A program made the position numbers and the translations under genes. Below are positions 1-8,240 of a DNA stretch of 44,458 nt, in pieces. Below the pieces are notes generated by a model. That model saw nothing but the letters and a program-made list of their open reading frames with translations. It made no database searches and was not told the origin of the DNA. How positions within the stretch are numbered: position 1 is the first letter of the stretch; every line of letters starts with the position of its first letter. Source of the DNA: Leptospira sp. 96542 (GTDB taxonomy: Bacteria > Spirochaetota > Leptospiria > Leptospirales > Leptospiraceae); NCBI GenBank assembly GCA_029310945.1, contig JARJFC010000034.1, positions 1 through 44,458 of the forward strand. Reading direction: 5' to 3'.

Positions 1-29
1 CTATTTAAAGTTAGGTTATTATTATTTTA

Positions 30-56
30 CAAAACTCATTTTTGTTTTGAGTTTTG
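30..56. repeat. Inverted repeat, 9-bp arms, beyond the HAD gene
   Basis: Arms CAAAACTCA (30-38) and TGAGTTTTG (48-56) are exactly complementary around a T-rich 9-nt loop. It lies about 30 bp past the stop codon of the minus-strand HAD gene, so it could act as a 3' hairpin. There is no T-run on the minus side, so a terminator role is only a guess. Confidence 0.35.
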
Positions 57-85
57 GTACAATCAACTGGAATAACACACTGTTT

Positions 86-835
86 TTAACGCTTACCAAA
101 CCTAAGTGAAACAAAATCCAGCGCCGAAATGATATTTTTACACTGATAAATTTTCGCAGAATTGGGCGAGTCCAATTCTGTAATGGTTTGTTCGTTCGAA
201 AATTGTTCTAACAAATGAATGGCATTCAAACCATGCCTATTTGCTCCAAGTATATCATCTTCCCAACTATCACCAATCATATAACATTCACTTGGTGAAC
301 TTTTAGTTTTTGTGAGCGCATAGGAAAAAAATTCGGTAGATGGTTTTTCAAAACCCACCTCTTCGGAACTTGTAAGAACAAAACGAATGTCGTTTGGAAA
401 AAAACTTTTCAGTTTAAACGCTTGTGTCCGTAAAGTTTCATTTGTAAGTAAATATAGGGTATGCTGTTTTTGAATTTCTCTCAGTTTCGGAAACAATAAA
501 TTACTGTAAGTTGCCGCTTCTTTTTCTTTCGTTAAAAACTCAGTAAAAAATTTAAAATACTCTCCATCGAGCCAAAGTAATGTTTCAAAATCATTTGCAC
601 CAAGCCCACCAGAACGCACCGAATCCAACATATGTTTAAAACATAACAACCGATTACGGTTGGAAGTGTGAGAGACTAGCCTATTTTTCACATCCTTTCT
701 TGCAACCGCATACAAAGAATCAAAGTCTCCGCCTAATTCTTTTTTTGTCCAAACTCTTGCACAGTTTTTTATAGCGTAATCATATGCGGCAAGGGACGGA
801 AGTAAGGTATTGTCTAAATCTAAAAAGAGAGCCAC
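86..835 (-). CDS. HAD-family hydrolase
   Basis: A 249-residue soluble protein of the haloacid dehalogenase superfamily, probably a small-molecule phosphatase in the cytoplasm. Motif I is LDLDNT near residue 6 (nucleophile and acid/base aspartates), motif II is the LLTNE segment, motif III the lysine of FEKPS, and motif IV GDSWEDD. A helical cap lies between motifs I and II, as in the YjjG / 2-haloalkanoate dehalogenase-like group. The length is normal for the family and the start sits immediately before the first strand. The gene is alone on its strand here, divergent from the small membrane-protein gene at 926. The substrate cannot be read from the sequence. Confidence 0.85.
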   Translation of the reverse strand: MALFLDLDNTLLPSLAAYDYAIKNCARVWTKKELGGDFDSLYAVARKDVKNRLVSHTSNRNRLLCFKHMLDSVRSGGLGANDFETLLWLDGEYFKFFTEFLTKEKEAATYSNLLFPKLREIQKQHTLYLLTNETLRTQAFKLKSFFPNDIRFVLTSSEEVGFEKPSTEFFSYALTKTKSSPSECYMIGDSWEDDILGANRHGLNAIHLLEQFSNEQTITELDSPNSAKIYQCKNIISALDFVSLRFGKR

Positions 836-925
836 AACTTAAATACAAAGCACTAGCTGATTTCTGTCAATGTATTGGTTAAGTTTTTACTTGTTTCTTT
901 TGGTTCCTATAGTAAAATTTCTTTT

Positions 926-1126
926 ATGTTTTCCTTAGCTTCTACACTCGGTTCCCTTTTTTTTCTCATTGGCCTTGTCCTTTCCATTTATGGTCTTTCG
1001 ACTGATGGGCAACCAATGTATGAAAAATCTCTTGGCTGGAATCTAAATTTAATTTGGGGTGGGGTGATGTTTGTCGCAGGTTGTTTGTTTTATTTGGGGG
1101 GTCATCTTTCCAAGTCCCCCAAATAA
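926..1126 (+). CDS. Small two-helix membrane protein
   Basis: A 66-residue hydrophobic protein when started at the ATG at 926; an upstream TTG at 875 would add 17 residues but is less likely. Two transmembrane stretches are visible, roughly residues 4-24 (rich in Leu, Phe and Gly) and 37-57, joined by a short polar loop, with a basic tail (HLSKSPK). Both ends of the first helix carry small residues, suggesting packing. I do not recognise the family. It lies between the HAD gene and the fliD group with no obvious partner. It could be a spurious ORF, but the clean hydropathy pattern supports a real gene. Confidence 0.55.
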   Translation: MFSLASTLGSLFFLIGLVLSIYGLSTDGQPMYEKSLGWNLNLIWGGVMFVAGCLFYLGGHLSKSPK

Positions 1127-1182
1127 AATCCACATCCACAAACGACCGCTTAATGAGCTTTACTCGATTTGTTTTTTTTGAT

Positions 1183-2142
1183 CTAGTTTTTAACTTTCAC
1201 TAACACTTGGTCCAAAAATGGAACGAGAGCTTCCAGGAGTTCCGGCAATTCATACTCCAAAATATCTCCTGCATACACTATATCATTTTTTTCCATAGCA
1301 ACCGCAATGTTTGTGAGAGTTGCGTTGAGAACATTGACTTCATCGATCAGTTTTTTGTCACTGAGCTCTATTTCATTCCATAAAATTTCTGGATGTCTAG
1401 TTTGTATAGAGACCAAAGCAGAGATAAGCCCATTCAAACGGCCAACAGCGTCTGCCAAAATTTCAGTAGCCAAATGATCCTTACCCGATTGGAAGTTTTC
1501 ATTCACCAACATAAAATCTTTTATGACCTTATCTTTTTCGTTAACAAAGTTTTGAATGATTTGCACCAAGTCTGCTTCATCCATCCGCATAACGGCAAGA
1601 CGTGCACTCAAATCCATAAGAAAGAGTTTTATATCGCGCAGGTCCTCTAAAAAATTTTCGATGGAGGTTGTTCCATCCAACGTTTCCATTCCAGACAAAA
1701 GTGAAGATATGATTTCCTCAACATTTTTACCCTTACCCATTGGATGAATCAAACTTAAGTTTAAGTTCAGAATTTTTTTTGTGGATTCAATCATGGAAAC
1801 AATCCATGGAATTCCTTCTTTTAAATCGGTAGTTTCTTTTTCTGTGAGTGAATCGCGACCAACTAAGGTAGAACCAACTTTATCTACATAATTATCCACT
1901 TCGATGAGGCTATCCTCGATGACATCTAGTTCTTCGCCCACGAACAAATCCAATCTTTCTGTTTTTTCAATCGAAACTTGCGTAAGATCTGACCGGTTGA
2001 ATTCCAATCCATTGACAGTAAAATGCCTTAGGTATTTTCCATTGGATTCAATCCATTTTTGGATTTCATCCAACACTTGGCCAAGGTTTGTTTCTCCATC
2101 GAGCTTTGTGTCTAACTTTTGTTCGTTGATGTAAATATTCAT
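1183..2142 (-). CDS. FliD-coupled hypothetical protein
   Basis: A 319-residue, acidic, mostly helical cytoplasmic protein with no signal peptide or membrane segment. The first 75 residues look like a small alpha/beta domain (strand MNIYINEQKL, then a helix, then TVNGLEFN), reminiscent of a beta-grasp fold; the remainder is predicted helical. Its ATG follows directly on the TAA of fliD (TAAATG), so the two are almost certainly co-translated. Position suggests a role in filament-cap assembly, for example a dedicated chaperone for FliD or flagellin, but no FliS or FliT motif is recognisable and this is inference from context only. Confidence 0.8.
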   Translation of the reverse strand: MNIYINEQKLDTKLDGETNLGQVLDEIQKWIESNGKYLRHFTVNGLEFNRSDLTQVSIEKTERLDLFVGEELDVIEDSLIEVDNYVDKVGSTLVGRDSLTEKETTDLKEGIPWIVSMIESTKKILNLNLSLIHPMGKGKNVEEIISSLLSGMETLDGTTSIENFLEDLRDIKLFLMDLSARLAVMRMDEADLVQIIQNFVNEKDKVIKDFMLVNENFQSGKDHLATEILADAVGRLNGLISALVSIQTRHPEILWNEIELSDKKLIDEVNVLNATLTNIAVAMEKNDIVYAGDILEYELPELLEALVPFLDQVLVKVKN

Positions 2143-4065
2143 TTATTCCCCGCCGTTATTTCTAAAAAGATTATTTTGCAAATAATTTCCCACAGATTTA
2201 TTTTTTCCCACACCTTGTTCCATATACAAGAACCTTTGTTTGAGTTTAGCTTCAAAACTAACCAAGTGGGATTCGTGTTCTTTGATTTTTTTATTATTTC
2301 CAGCAATGTTATCTTCGAGGAGTTTGATTTTGCTTGTGACAATACCAGATGCATATTGATTATAAGGTTTCAGCATTTCAATCATTCGAATGCCCACACC
2401 CTCTTCCATTTTGGCATCGTTATTGGCATCCGAAGCAAATAGATCTCGAACCCCATCAGGATTTTCAGACAAAACCTGAACCAACCTCTCTTCATCAATC
2501 TGCAAAAGTCCATCTTGGATTTTTTCCCAATTTGAACCAACGGCTCCCGTGGAAATACCGATATCAGTGAGCACACGAAAACCATTTTCTTTTACGGTTG
2601 GGTAATAAGAATTCGAGACTGTTTTTAAACTTGCAATAAGGCGCAAAATCGAATTCTCACCAGCCAAAATTCCCGATTTGGTTTTATGATCCCAAAAATC
2701 TTTGGAAATATCCAACATCTTGGAATCATCACCCTCTTTTTTATCCGAAATTTTACTGTTTTTGTCTACAGAAGTAATTTCTTTGGTAAATTTCATCAAA
2801 TCGTTGTAAGCTGCTACCCATTCTTTGATTAAAACCATCCCTTTTGCATGATCAACATTGATTTTTAATGTCACAGGTTCATCCGTTACTTGGTGTACGG
2901 TAAAGGATATTCCATCTAACACATCAGTGATGGCATCATTATTATCACGTATAATTTCAACACCATCGATTTTAAGTTTTAAATCTTTTGCTTCAGCGAG
3001 CACCTTTACTGGTTCAGCAGTTCCTGGTTTTGGTGGAGTAACAACCGTGATCGATTTGATTTTTACATCTGCAGAGGACGCATTGGAAAGGATAATGTCA
3101 GTAAAGTTTTTTTCCACCGCATAATCAGATATTGTAAGCGTATATTTATTTTCGACTTTTGAAATGGGAATAAACTTTGTACGAACATTGCCCTCTCTTT
3201 CATACACAAACCCAATCTCGAGTACCGCAGGACCTTCTTCTAAGGTTTCGATTTCAATAAAAACACCAGGGTTTATGTTAAACGGTGTTATTGGATTTGA
3301 AAATGCTGTGTCTGGTTTGATGACCAGAGCTTCTTCGGTTTGAATGAGGATTTCTTTTGGATCTTCAGATTTTTTGAATTTAGAAATTTCATAAGGTTTT
3401 GCTTTTGTGACATCCAAAACCAAATTGGATCTCAAAATTTCAGGAGAAACTTTATTTTCCCCCACAAGCCCAGCCAGTTTTAAAATCCCATTGGGATCCG
3501 AAAATTGTAATTCGTTTTTTTTGCCCGTCTTAACGGCCATTACAGTTAGTATGGAAGAATCTTTATCAATTTTAATAAGGGAAGAATCAACAATCCCGCT
3601 GGCTACATTCTTTAGAGTTTGTGTAAGATCAGTCAAGCTCCCACCAGGGAAATTGATTGTTTCCTTTGCCTTTCCCGAATGGATGGTGAAACTGCCTTCA
3701 GGCAAACGAATGTCGGTGTCAACCTCGTTACCAGAGAGTTGGTGTTTGGCGGCGAGTTCAATCACCTCGAGCGCACGGTTTCCTGATTTGGCTGTGCGAG
3801 AGGCTTCTCCTGTGATCACACCTTCCTCGGAAGATGTGACAGATTTTGTGGCAAATGGGGCAGTGAAAGACACAAGGGCGCGGGTTTTGGTTTGCAGATT
3901 GGTTGTGAGATTTTTGACTTCACCCCATACTTGGATCTGCGCTTTGGAATATTCGTTTTCTGTTTCCCACCGTTTGATGGGTCGGCGCTCGAGTTCGACT
4001 AGTTTTTTAACGATATCGTTCGTGTTTTGCCCAGTCATTAGACCTGGCATTGTATAAGCTGGCAT
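2143..4065 (-). CDS. fliD: Flagellar filament cap protein FliD
   Basis: FliD (hook-associated protein 2) forms the distal cap that guides flagellin polymerisation; in spirochaetes the filament lies in the periplasm. The 640-residue protein starts with the typical FliD N-domain: MPGLMTGQNTNDIVKKLVELE, then a basic-aromatic stretch and a long helix (residues 5-110). A beta-rich middle follows (about 110-400). The C-terminal domain includes DIGISTG, LLQIDEERL and LSENPDGVRDLF (about 500-570) and ends in a coiled coil (590-630). No signal peptide is present, as expected for export by the flagellar apparatus. A strong Shine-Dalgarno site precedes the ATG, and the next gene is fused to its stop codon. 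Confidence 0.93.
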   Translation of the reverse strand: MPAYTMPGLMTGQNTNDIVKKLVELERRPIKRWETENEYSKAQIQVWGEVKNLTTNLQTKTRALVSFTAPFATKSVTSSEEGVITGEASRTAKSGNRALEVIELAAKHQLSGNEVDTDIRLPEGSFTIHSGKAKETINFPGGSLTDLTQTLKNVASGIVDSSLIKIDKDSSILTVMAVKTGKKNELQFSDPNGILKLAGLVGENKVSPEILRSNLVLDVTKAKPYEISKFKKSEDPKEILIQTEEALVIKPDTAFSNPITPFNINPGVFIEIETLEEGPAVLEIGFVYEREGNVRTKFIPISKVENKYTLTISDYAVEKNFTDIILSNASSADVKIKSITVVTPPKPGTAEPVKVLAEAKDLKLKIDGVEIIRDNNDAITDVLDGISFTVHQVTDEPVTLKINVDHAKGMVLIKEWVAAYNDLMKFTKEITSVDKNSKISDKKEGDDSKMLDISKDFWDHKTKSGILAGENSILRLIASLKTVSNSYYPTVKENGFRVLTDIGISTGAVGSNWEKIQDGLLQIDEERLVQVLSENPDGVRDLFASDANNDAKMEEGVGIRMIEMLKPYNQYASGIVTSKIKLLEDNIAGNNKKIKEHESHLVSFEAKLKQRFLYMEQGVGKNKSVGNYLQNNLFRNNGGE

Positions 4066-4070
4066 ATCGT

Positions 4071-4076
4071 CTCCCT
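4071..4076 (-). promoter_or_regulatory. Ribosome-binding site of fliD
   Basis: AGGGAG read on the minus strand, 5 nt before the fliD ATG. It is one of the few strong Shine-Dalgarno sequences in the window and supports the fliD start at 4065. Confidence 0.8.
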
Positions 4077-4157
4077 ATTCCCCTGATTTGAATGTCGTCG
4101 GAAATGCAGAAATGATTAGGAATTTACAGAATTTTTTCCTTCCCAAATCCTAGAATT

Positions 4158-6236
4158 ATGACTGCTAGCCCTAAAGAAAAAATAGAACTGGGGAATCCTA
4201 ATCTCTTTTTTGACCGAGAATTGTCTTGGGTCGATTTTAATTTTCGTGTTTTAGAAGAATCACAAGATGCCGCAAACCCCCTCCTCGAACGATTGAAATT
4301 TTTGTGCATCACCGAATCCAATTTGGATGAATTTTTTATGGTGCGAGTGGCAGGGCTCATCAATCTCAAAAAAGCAGGGATTGAAGAACGAAGCCTCACT
4401 GGCAAAAGAACGTCTGAAATTATATCCGACCTTTATGCAAAAGTAAACGACTTTGTAAAACAACAGTATGAGTGTTTGGATGGAATCCTTGCCGAACTGA
4501 AGGAAAATAAAATCATCGTAGTGCAAGATCCAAGCGAACTTGCTGGGGATGACATTCAATTTGTAAAAAATTATTACAAACGAGAAGTTTCCTCCATCCT
4601 CACTCCCCTTGCCATCGACCCTTCACACCCTTTCCCCCATATCCTAAATCGAACACTCAATTTAGGAATCACTTTGTATTCGGACGATGATAAAAATAAA
4701 ATCAAAGAACTTTTTGCCATTGTGCAAGTTCCGAGTGTTCTCCCTAGGTTTTTACAACTCCCTCCAAACCATGATCCGGAAACAAGACGTTATTTTCCAC
4801 TCGAAGAGATCATCAAACTCCATTTAAGCGACCTTTTTTATGGGATGAATGTAAAACAAATCCATACTTTTAAAATTGTAAGAGACGCAGACATTTCGAT
4901 TAACGAAGAACAAAATATAGGCGACCTTCTCACCACAATGAAAAACGAATTAAAAAATCGAATGTGGGGAGATGCGATCCGACTGGATGTACATAGTGGT
5001 GCTGGACATATCAAAGACATCCTCAAAGGTTTACTCGAATTAGATGGCTACCAAGTAATGGAAATTCCAACTTTACTCAGTCTGAGTGACCTTATGTTTT
5101 TCCAAGGTCTCGAAAAAACGAGTCATTTAAAATACACATACCCAATTCCAAAAGCAGGTTTTGCCACGAAAAAAAGTGAGTCTATCTTTTCAGAGATAAG
5201 AAAAAATGACCATCTCCTGCATCACCCATACGAAAGTTTTCGATCGATTGAAGATATGTTAAAAATCGCAAGCCAGGATCCAAAAGTTTTGGCTATCAAA
5301 ATGACTTTGTATAGAACTTCAGGAGATTCGCCCATTATACAATACTTAGGTGAAGCGGCGGAAAACGGAAAACAGGTGACGGTGCTTGTGGAACTCAAAG
5401 CTCGTTTTGATGAAGAACGGAACATTCGTTGGGCAAAAAAACTAGAAGATAGCGGTGTGCATGTTGTTTATGGAGTGGTCGGTTTAAAAATTCACTGCAA
5501 AATGTTACTCATTGTTCGCAGAGAAGAAGACAAACTCAATCGTTATGTTCATTTAGGTACGGGAAATTATAATTCCACAACAGCTAGGTATTATACCGAC
5601 CTTAGTCTTTTTACTTCTAACACTGAAATTACAGAAGATGTAGCTATACTATTCAATACAATCACCAGTTCGGGTAAAATGCCACGGCTGTCAAAAATTT
5701 ATGCAGCACCCACTTTTTTGAAGGAAGCATTTTTGCAACTCATCCAAAGGGAAACAGACAACGCAAAGAGTAAAAAACCTGCACGAGTTGTTTTTAAAAT
5801 GAATTCCCTTGTTGACCCCGATGTCATTCTAAAACTCTATGAAGCAAGCCAAGCAGGTGTAAAAGTTGACCTCATCATAAGAGGGATTTGTTGCCTGAGA
5901 CCAGGCATCCCTGGTGTTTCCGACCGCATCAGCGTTCGATCCATTGTGGGAAGGTATTTGGAACACTCGCGGATTTATAGTTTTGAAAATGGTGGTAAAC
6001 CAGAAGTGTATCTTGCTTCTGCGGATTGTATGCCGAGGAACTTCCAACGAAGGATCGAGGTGATGTTTCCCATTCTGCAAGATAAACATAAAAAACGAAT
6101 TAGCAAAGCGTTGGAATTATTACTCAGAGACAACACACAAGCCAGAGTTTTGGAATCAGATGGAAACTATACTCGTTTGATGCCTGGGGATGATGATCCA
6201 GCCGTGAATTCACAAATTGATATGGTTGATGTTTAA
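4158..6236 (+). CDS. ppk1: Polyphosphate kinase 1
   Basis: PPK1 reversibly transfers the gamma-phosphate of ATP to inorganic polyphosphate. The 692-residue length is typical. Domains in order: N-terminal helical domain opening with LFFDRELSWVDFNFRVLEE (about residues 14-35), the head domain with HPFPHILNRTLN, then two phospholipase-D-like catalytic domains. The autophosphorylated histidine is in GLKIHCKM (about 450) and the second catalytic histidine in GRYLEHSRIY (about 605). Conserved YTDLSLFT and DCMPRNFQRR motifs are present. The ATG at 4158 is divergent from fliD with 92 bp between. The FAD oxidase gene follows after 10 bp, so the two are probably co-transcribed. Confidence 0.97.
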   Translation: MTASPKEKIELGNPNLFFDRELSWVDFNFRVLEESQDAANPLLERLKFLCITESNLDEFFMVRVAGLINLKKAGIEERSLTGKRTSEIISDLYAKVNDFVKQQYECLDGILAELKENKIIVVQDPSELAGDDIQFVKNYYKREVSSILTPLAIDPSHPFPHILNRTLNLGITLYSDDDKNKIKELFAIVQVPSVLPRFLQLPPNHDPETRRYFPLEEIIKLHLSDLFYGMNVKQIHTFKIVRDADISINEEQNIGDLLTTMKNELKNRMWGDAIRLDVHSGAGHIKDILKGLLELDGYQVMEIPTLLSLSDLMFFQGLEKTSHLKYTYPIPKAGFATKKSESIFSEIRKNDHLLHHPYESFRSIEDMLKIASQDPKVLAIKMTLYRTSGDSPIIQYLGEAAENGKQVTVLVELKARFDEERNIRWAKKLEDSGVHVVYGVVGLKIHCKMLLIVRREEDKLNRYVHLGTGNYNSTTARYYTDLSLFTSNTEITEDVAILFNTITSSGKMPRLSKIYAAPTFLKEAFLQLIQRETDNAKSKKPARVVFKMNSLVDPDVILKLYEASQAGVKVDLIIRGICCLRPGIPGVSDRISVRSIVGRYLEHSRIYSFENGGKPEVYLASADCMPRNFQRRIEVMFPILQDKHKKRISKALELLLRDNTQARVLESDGNYTRLMPGDDDPAVNSQIDMVDV

Positions 6237-6239
6237 GGA
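6235..6239 (+). promoter_or_regulatory. Ribosome-binding site of the FAD oxidase
   Basis: AAGGA overlaps the ppk1 stop codon and lies 7 nt before the ATG at 6247. It decides that start over in-frame codons from 6217 and implies translation from the ppk1 transcript. Confidence 0.75.
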
Positions 6240-6246
6240 ATTTTTA

Positions 6247-7659
6247 ATGGACAAAACAAAAATAAAAGAAGACCTAAAAAATCTAATTGGTGATACTAAA
6301 GTCATAGCAAAAGGGGATTCCGAATGGGATGAATCTACTTTTAATTCTTATGGTACAGATCGTACCAAAGTTCACAAACCCAACTACCAATTATTATTAT
6401 TTCCAGAATCCACAGAGGATGTTGCCAAAATAGTAACCTATGCATACCAAAACAATATTCAAATTGTGCCTTCTGGTGGTCGTACCGGATATGCGGGTGG
6501 AGCTGTGGCCAAAGACGGAGAGATTGTCATTTCTCTTGCAAAAATGGACAAAACTCTGGATTTCGATCCTTTTCTTGGCACCTTACAGATACAAGCTGGG
6601 ATGATTACAAAAAATCTTCATAAGGAAGCAGAAGAAAAAGGTTTTTATTTTCCCGTAGACTTTGCGGCCACTGGTTCGAGTCATATTGGAGGGAATATAG
6701 CAACCAATGCTGGTGGCGTACGAGTTGTTCACTATGGCCTAATCCGCAACTGGATACTTGGTCTCACCGTGGTAACCGGAAAAGGCGAAGTTTATAGATT
6801 TAATGGAGAAATCTTAAAAAACAATACTGGGTATGATCTCAAACATTTGTTTATTGGCTCGGAAGGAACTCTCGGAATCATAACAGAAGCAGTAGTCAAA
6901 CTCACAAAACCTCCCAAGGACATTCGGGTAATTTTTTTGGCAGTTCCTGAATATAAAAACATTTTAGAAATTTTCAAAGAAACACATAATTTCGATTTAA
7001 ACCTACTTGCTTTCGAGTTTTTAACAGATTATTGTTTGGAAAAAGTGAAAGAACATTTGGGTGTTCCCGATCCATTCCAATCACCTAGCAAATACTATGT
7101 GCTTATGGAATATGAAGTGAAAAATGAGTCCGATGATGAAAAACTCTATTCCATCCTCGAATCCATTACGGAAAAAGAACTCATTACAGATGGTTCCGTA
7201 GCACAAAACTCTCGGCAAAATGAAACTTTCTGGAAATACAGAGAAGGGATTTCGGAGTCGCTTTCGCTAGCATACACTGTCCACAAAAACGATATATCCC
7301 TCCCGCTCCGAAATATGGAGGCGTTTTTGGATGAAATGACAGTGCTCTTAAACAGTAAATACCAAGGTTTTTCGGTGGCTCTCTTTGGGCATATTGGGGA
7401 TGGCAACCTCCACCTAAACATCGTTAAACCTAAAGAAATTTCTGATGAAGATTTCTTTAAACAATGTATGGCGGTTGATCCAGAAATGTTTTCTCTCATC
7501 CAAAAATACAAAGGGTCGATTTCTGCAGAACATGGGATTGGCCTTCTTAAAAAAGATTATCTAGGTTTTTCCAGATCCGCCTCAGAAATTGATTCCATGC
7601 GGGCGATCAAGGCCGTTTTTGACCCAAAGGGCATTTTGAATCCCGGAAAACTGGTTTGA
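6247..7659 (+). CDS. FAD-binding oxidoreductase (GlcD / D-lactate dehydrogenase-like)
   Basis: A 470-residue flavoprotein of the FAD_binding_4 / FAD-oxidase C family that oxidises 2-hydroxy acids such as D-lactate, glycolate or D-2-hydroxyglutarate. The FAD domain (about 35-215) shows PSGGRTGYAGGAV and GSSHIGGNIATNAGG. The C-terminal domain carries the active-site signatures GHIGDGNLHLNI (about 380) and SAEHGIGLLKKDYL (about 425), and the protein ends in FDPKGILNPGKL as is usual for the family. The start is set by the AAGGA at 6235. It is separated from ppk1 by 10 bp. The exact substrate cannot be told; there is no Fe-S partner subunit next to it. Confidence 0.9.
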   Translation: MDKTKIKEDLKNLIGDTKVIAKGDSEWDESTFNSYGTDRTKVHKPNYQLLLFPESTEDVAKIVTYAYQNNIQIVPSGGRTGYAGGAVAKDGEIVISLAKMDKTLDFDPFLGTLQIQAGMITKNLHKEAEEKGFYFPVDFAATGSSHIGGNIATNAGGVRVVHYGLIRNWILGLTVVTGKGEVYRFNGEILKNNTGYDLKHLFIGSEGTLGIITEAVVKLTKPPKDIRVIFLAVPEYKNILEIFKETHNFDLNLLAFEFLTDYCLEKVKEHLGVPDPFQSPSKYYVLMEYEVKNESDDEKLYSILESITEKELITDGSVAQNSRQNETFWKYREGISESLSLAYTVHKNDISLPLRNMEAFLDEMTVLLNSKYQGFSVALFGHIGDGNLHLNIVKPKEISDEDFFKQCMAVDPEMFSLIQKYKGSISAEHGIGLLKKDYLGFSRSASEIDSMRAIKAVFDPKGILNPGKLV

Positions 7660-7664
7660 TGCGT

Positions 7665-7699
7665 AAAAATAAGGCAAGAAAACAATTTGCTTATTTTTT
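7665..7699 (+). terminator. Probable rho-independent terminator after the FAD oxidase
   Basis: AAAAATAAG (with one bulged G) then CAA pairs with TTG then CTTATTTTT around a short A-rich loop. It starts 6 bp past the stop codon, and the T-rich arm is also the U-tract. The stem is A/T-rich and therefore weak. Confidence 0.45.
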
Positions 7700-7754
7700 A
7701 TACACCATCAAAAAAAATGCTAGAATTTAATCAAAGATCGTCTAAACTATAACC

Positions 7755-8102
7755 ATGTTCAGAAGGATTGTGCAAATATTCGGGGTTTCCCTTTTAACAC
7801 TTTCTCTGGGCGTAGCCTTTCTTTCAGAAGAAAGCGTTTTCGTACGGACGCGGACCACAAAATCTTTTCGGTCTGGTGGTAAGCTGAGTCAGGTTTCTGG
7901 GTCTTCCATTTCCACATCTTCCGCACAAATCACTTCTGAAGAAAATGCAGGCAGCAAAGGTTTCGAAGGCAACGTGAGTGGCAATGCAAACCACTTCTTT
8001 TCTTCAAAAGTCATCATCCTCACTCCACACTCAGCAGTTCGGGCAGCATTTTTATCCAATTTGTTATCCCATCGTTACCTGAGTTTGCCACCTCCCGTAT
8101 AA
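7755..8102 (+). CDS. Small exported hypothetical protein
   Basis: A 115-residue protein with a signal sequence: MFRRIVQ followed by a hydrophobic core (FGVSLLTLSLGVAFL), with likely cleavage near residue 24-28. The mature part is Ser/Thr/Gly-rich and low in complexity, with no cysteine, so it is not a lipoprotein. I do not recognise the family. It stands alone between a weak upstream hairpin and a very strong downstream terminator, which supports an independently transcribed short gene. Confidence 0.55.
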   Translation: MFRRIVQIFGVSLLTLSLGVAFLSEESVFVRTRTTKSFRSGGKLSQVSGSSISTSSAQITSEENAGSKGFEGNVSGNANHFFSSKVIILTPHSAVRAAFLSNLLSHRYLSLPPPV

Positions 8103-8118
8103 CTCCTCTCTACCCTTA

Positions 8119-8150
8119 CCTGTGTCCGAAAGGACACAGGGTGTTTTTTT
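8119..8150 (+). terminator. Strong rho-independent terminator
   Basis: A perfect 9-bp stem CCTGTGTCC / GGACACAGG closes on a GAAA tetraloop (8128-8131) and is followed by TTTTTTT (8144-8150). It lies 17 bp downstream of the small exported protein. Confidence 0.9.
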
Positions 8151-8201
8151 ATATCCAATACATTTTTTGATTTTGTATTTCTCATTTGCCAAAGACTCAC
8201 T

Positions 8202-8240
8202 TACCATTCTGGTGTTTAACGCCAGAATGGTACCTTTTTT
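8202..8240 (+). terminator. Second hairpin with T-run, at the end of the porin gene
   Basis: Arms of 13 nt (8202-8214 and 8220-8232) pair with a single G-T wobble around TTTAA, followed by CC and TTTTTT (8235-8240). The T-run serves plus-strand transcripts and its last bases form part of the stop codon of the convergent porin gene. On the minus strand it is a 3' hairpin without a U-tract. It backs up the terminator at 8119. Confidence 0.7.

Noticed and set aside
3407..4057. 216-codon plus-strand open frame opposite the 5' part of fliD
   Set aside because: It is antisense to a well-supported FliD N-domain, has Ser/Leu-rich composition typical of a shadow frame, and shows no family motif.
4066..4157. 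Possible sigma-28 promoter upstream of fliD
   Set aside because: On the minus strand a TAAA and a CCGAC element occur but the spacing (about 22 nt) is wrong and the -10 is poor.
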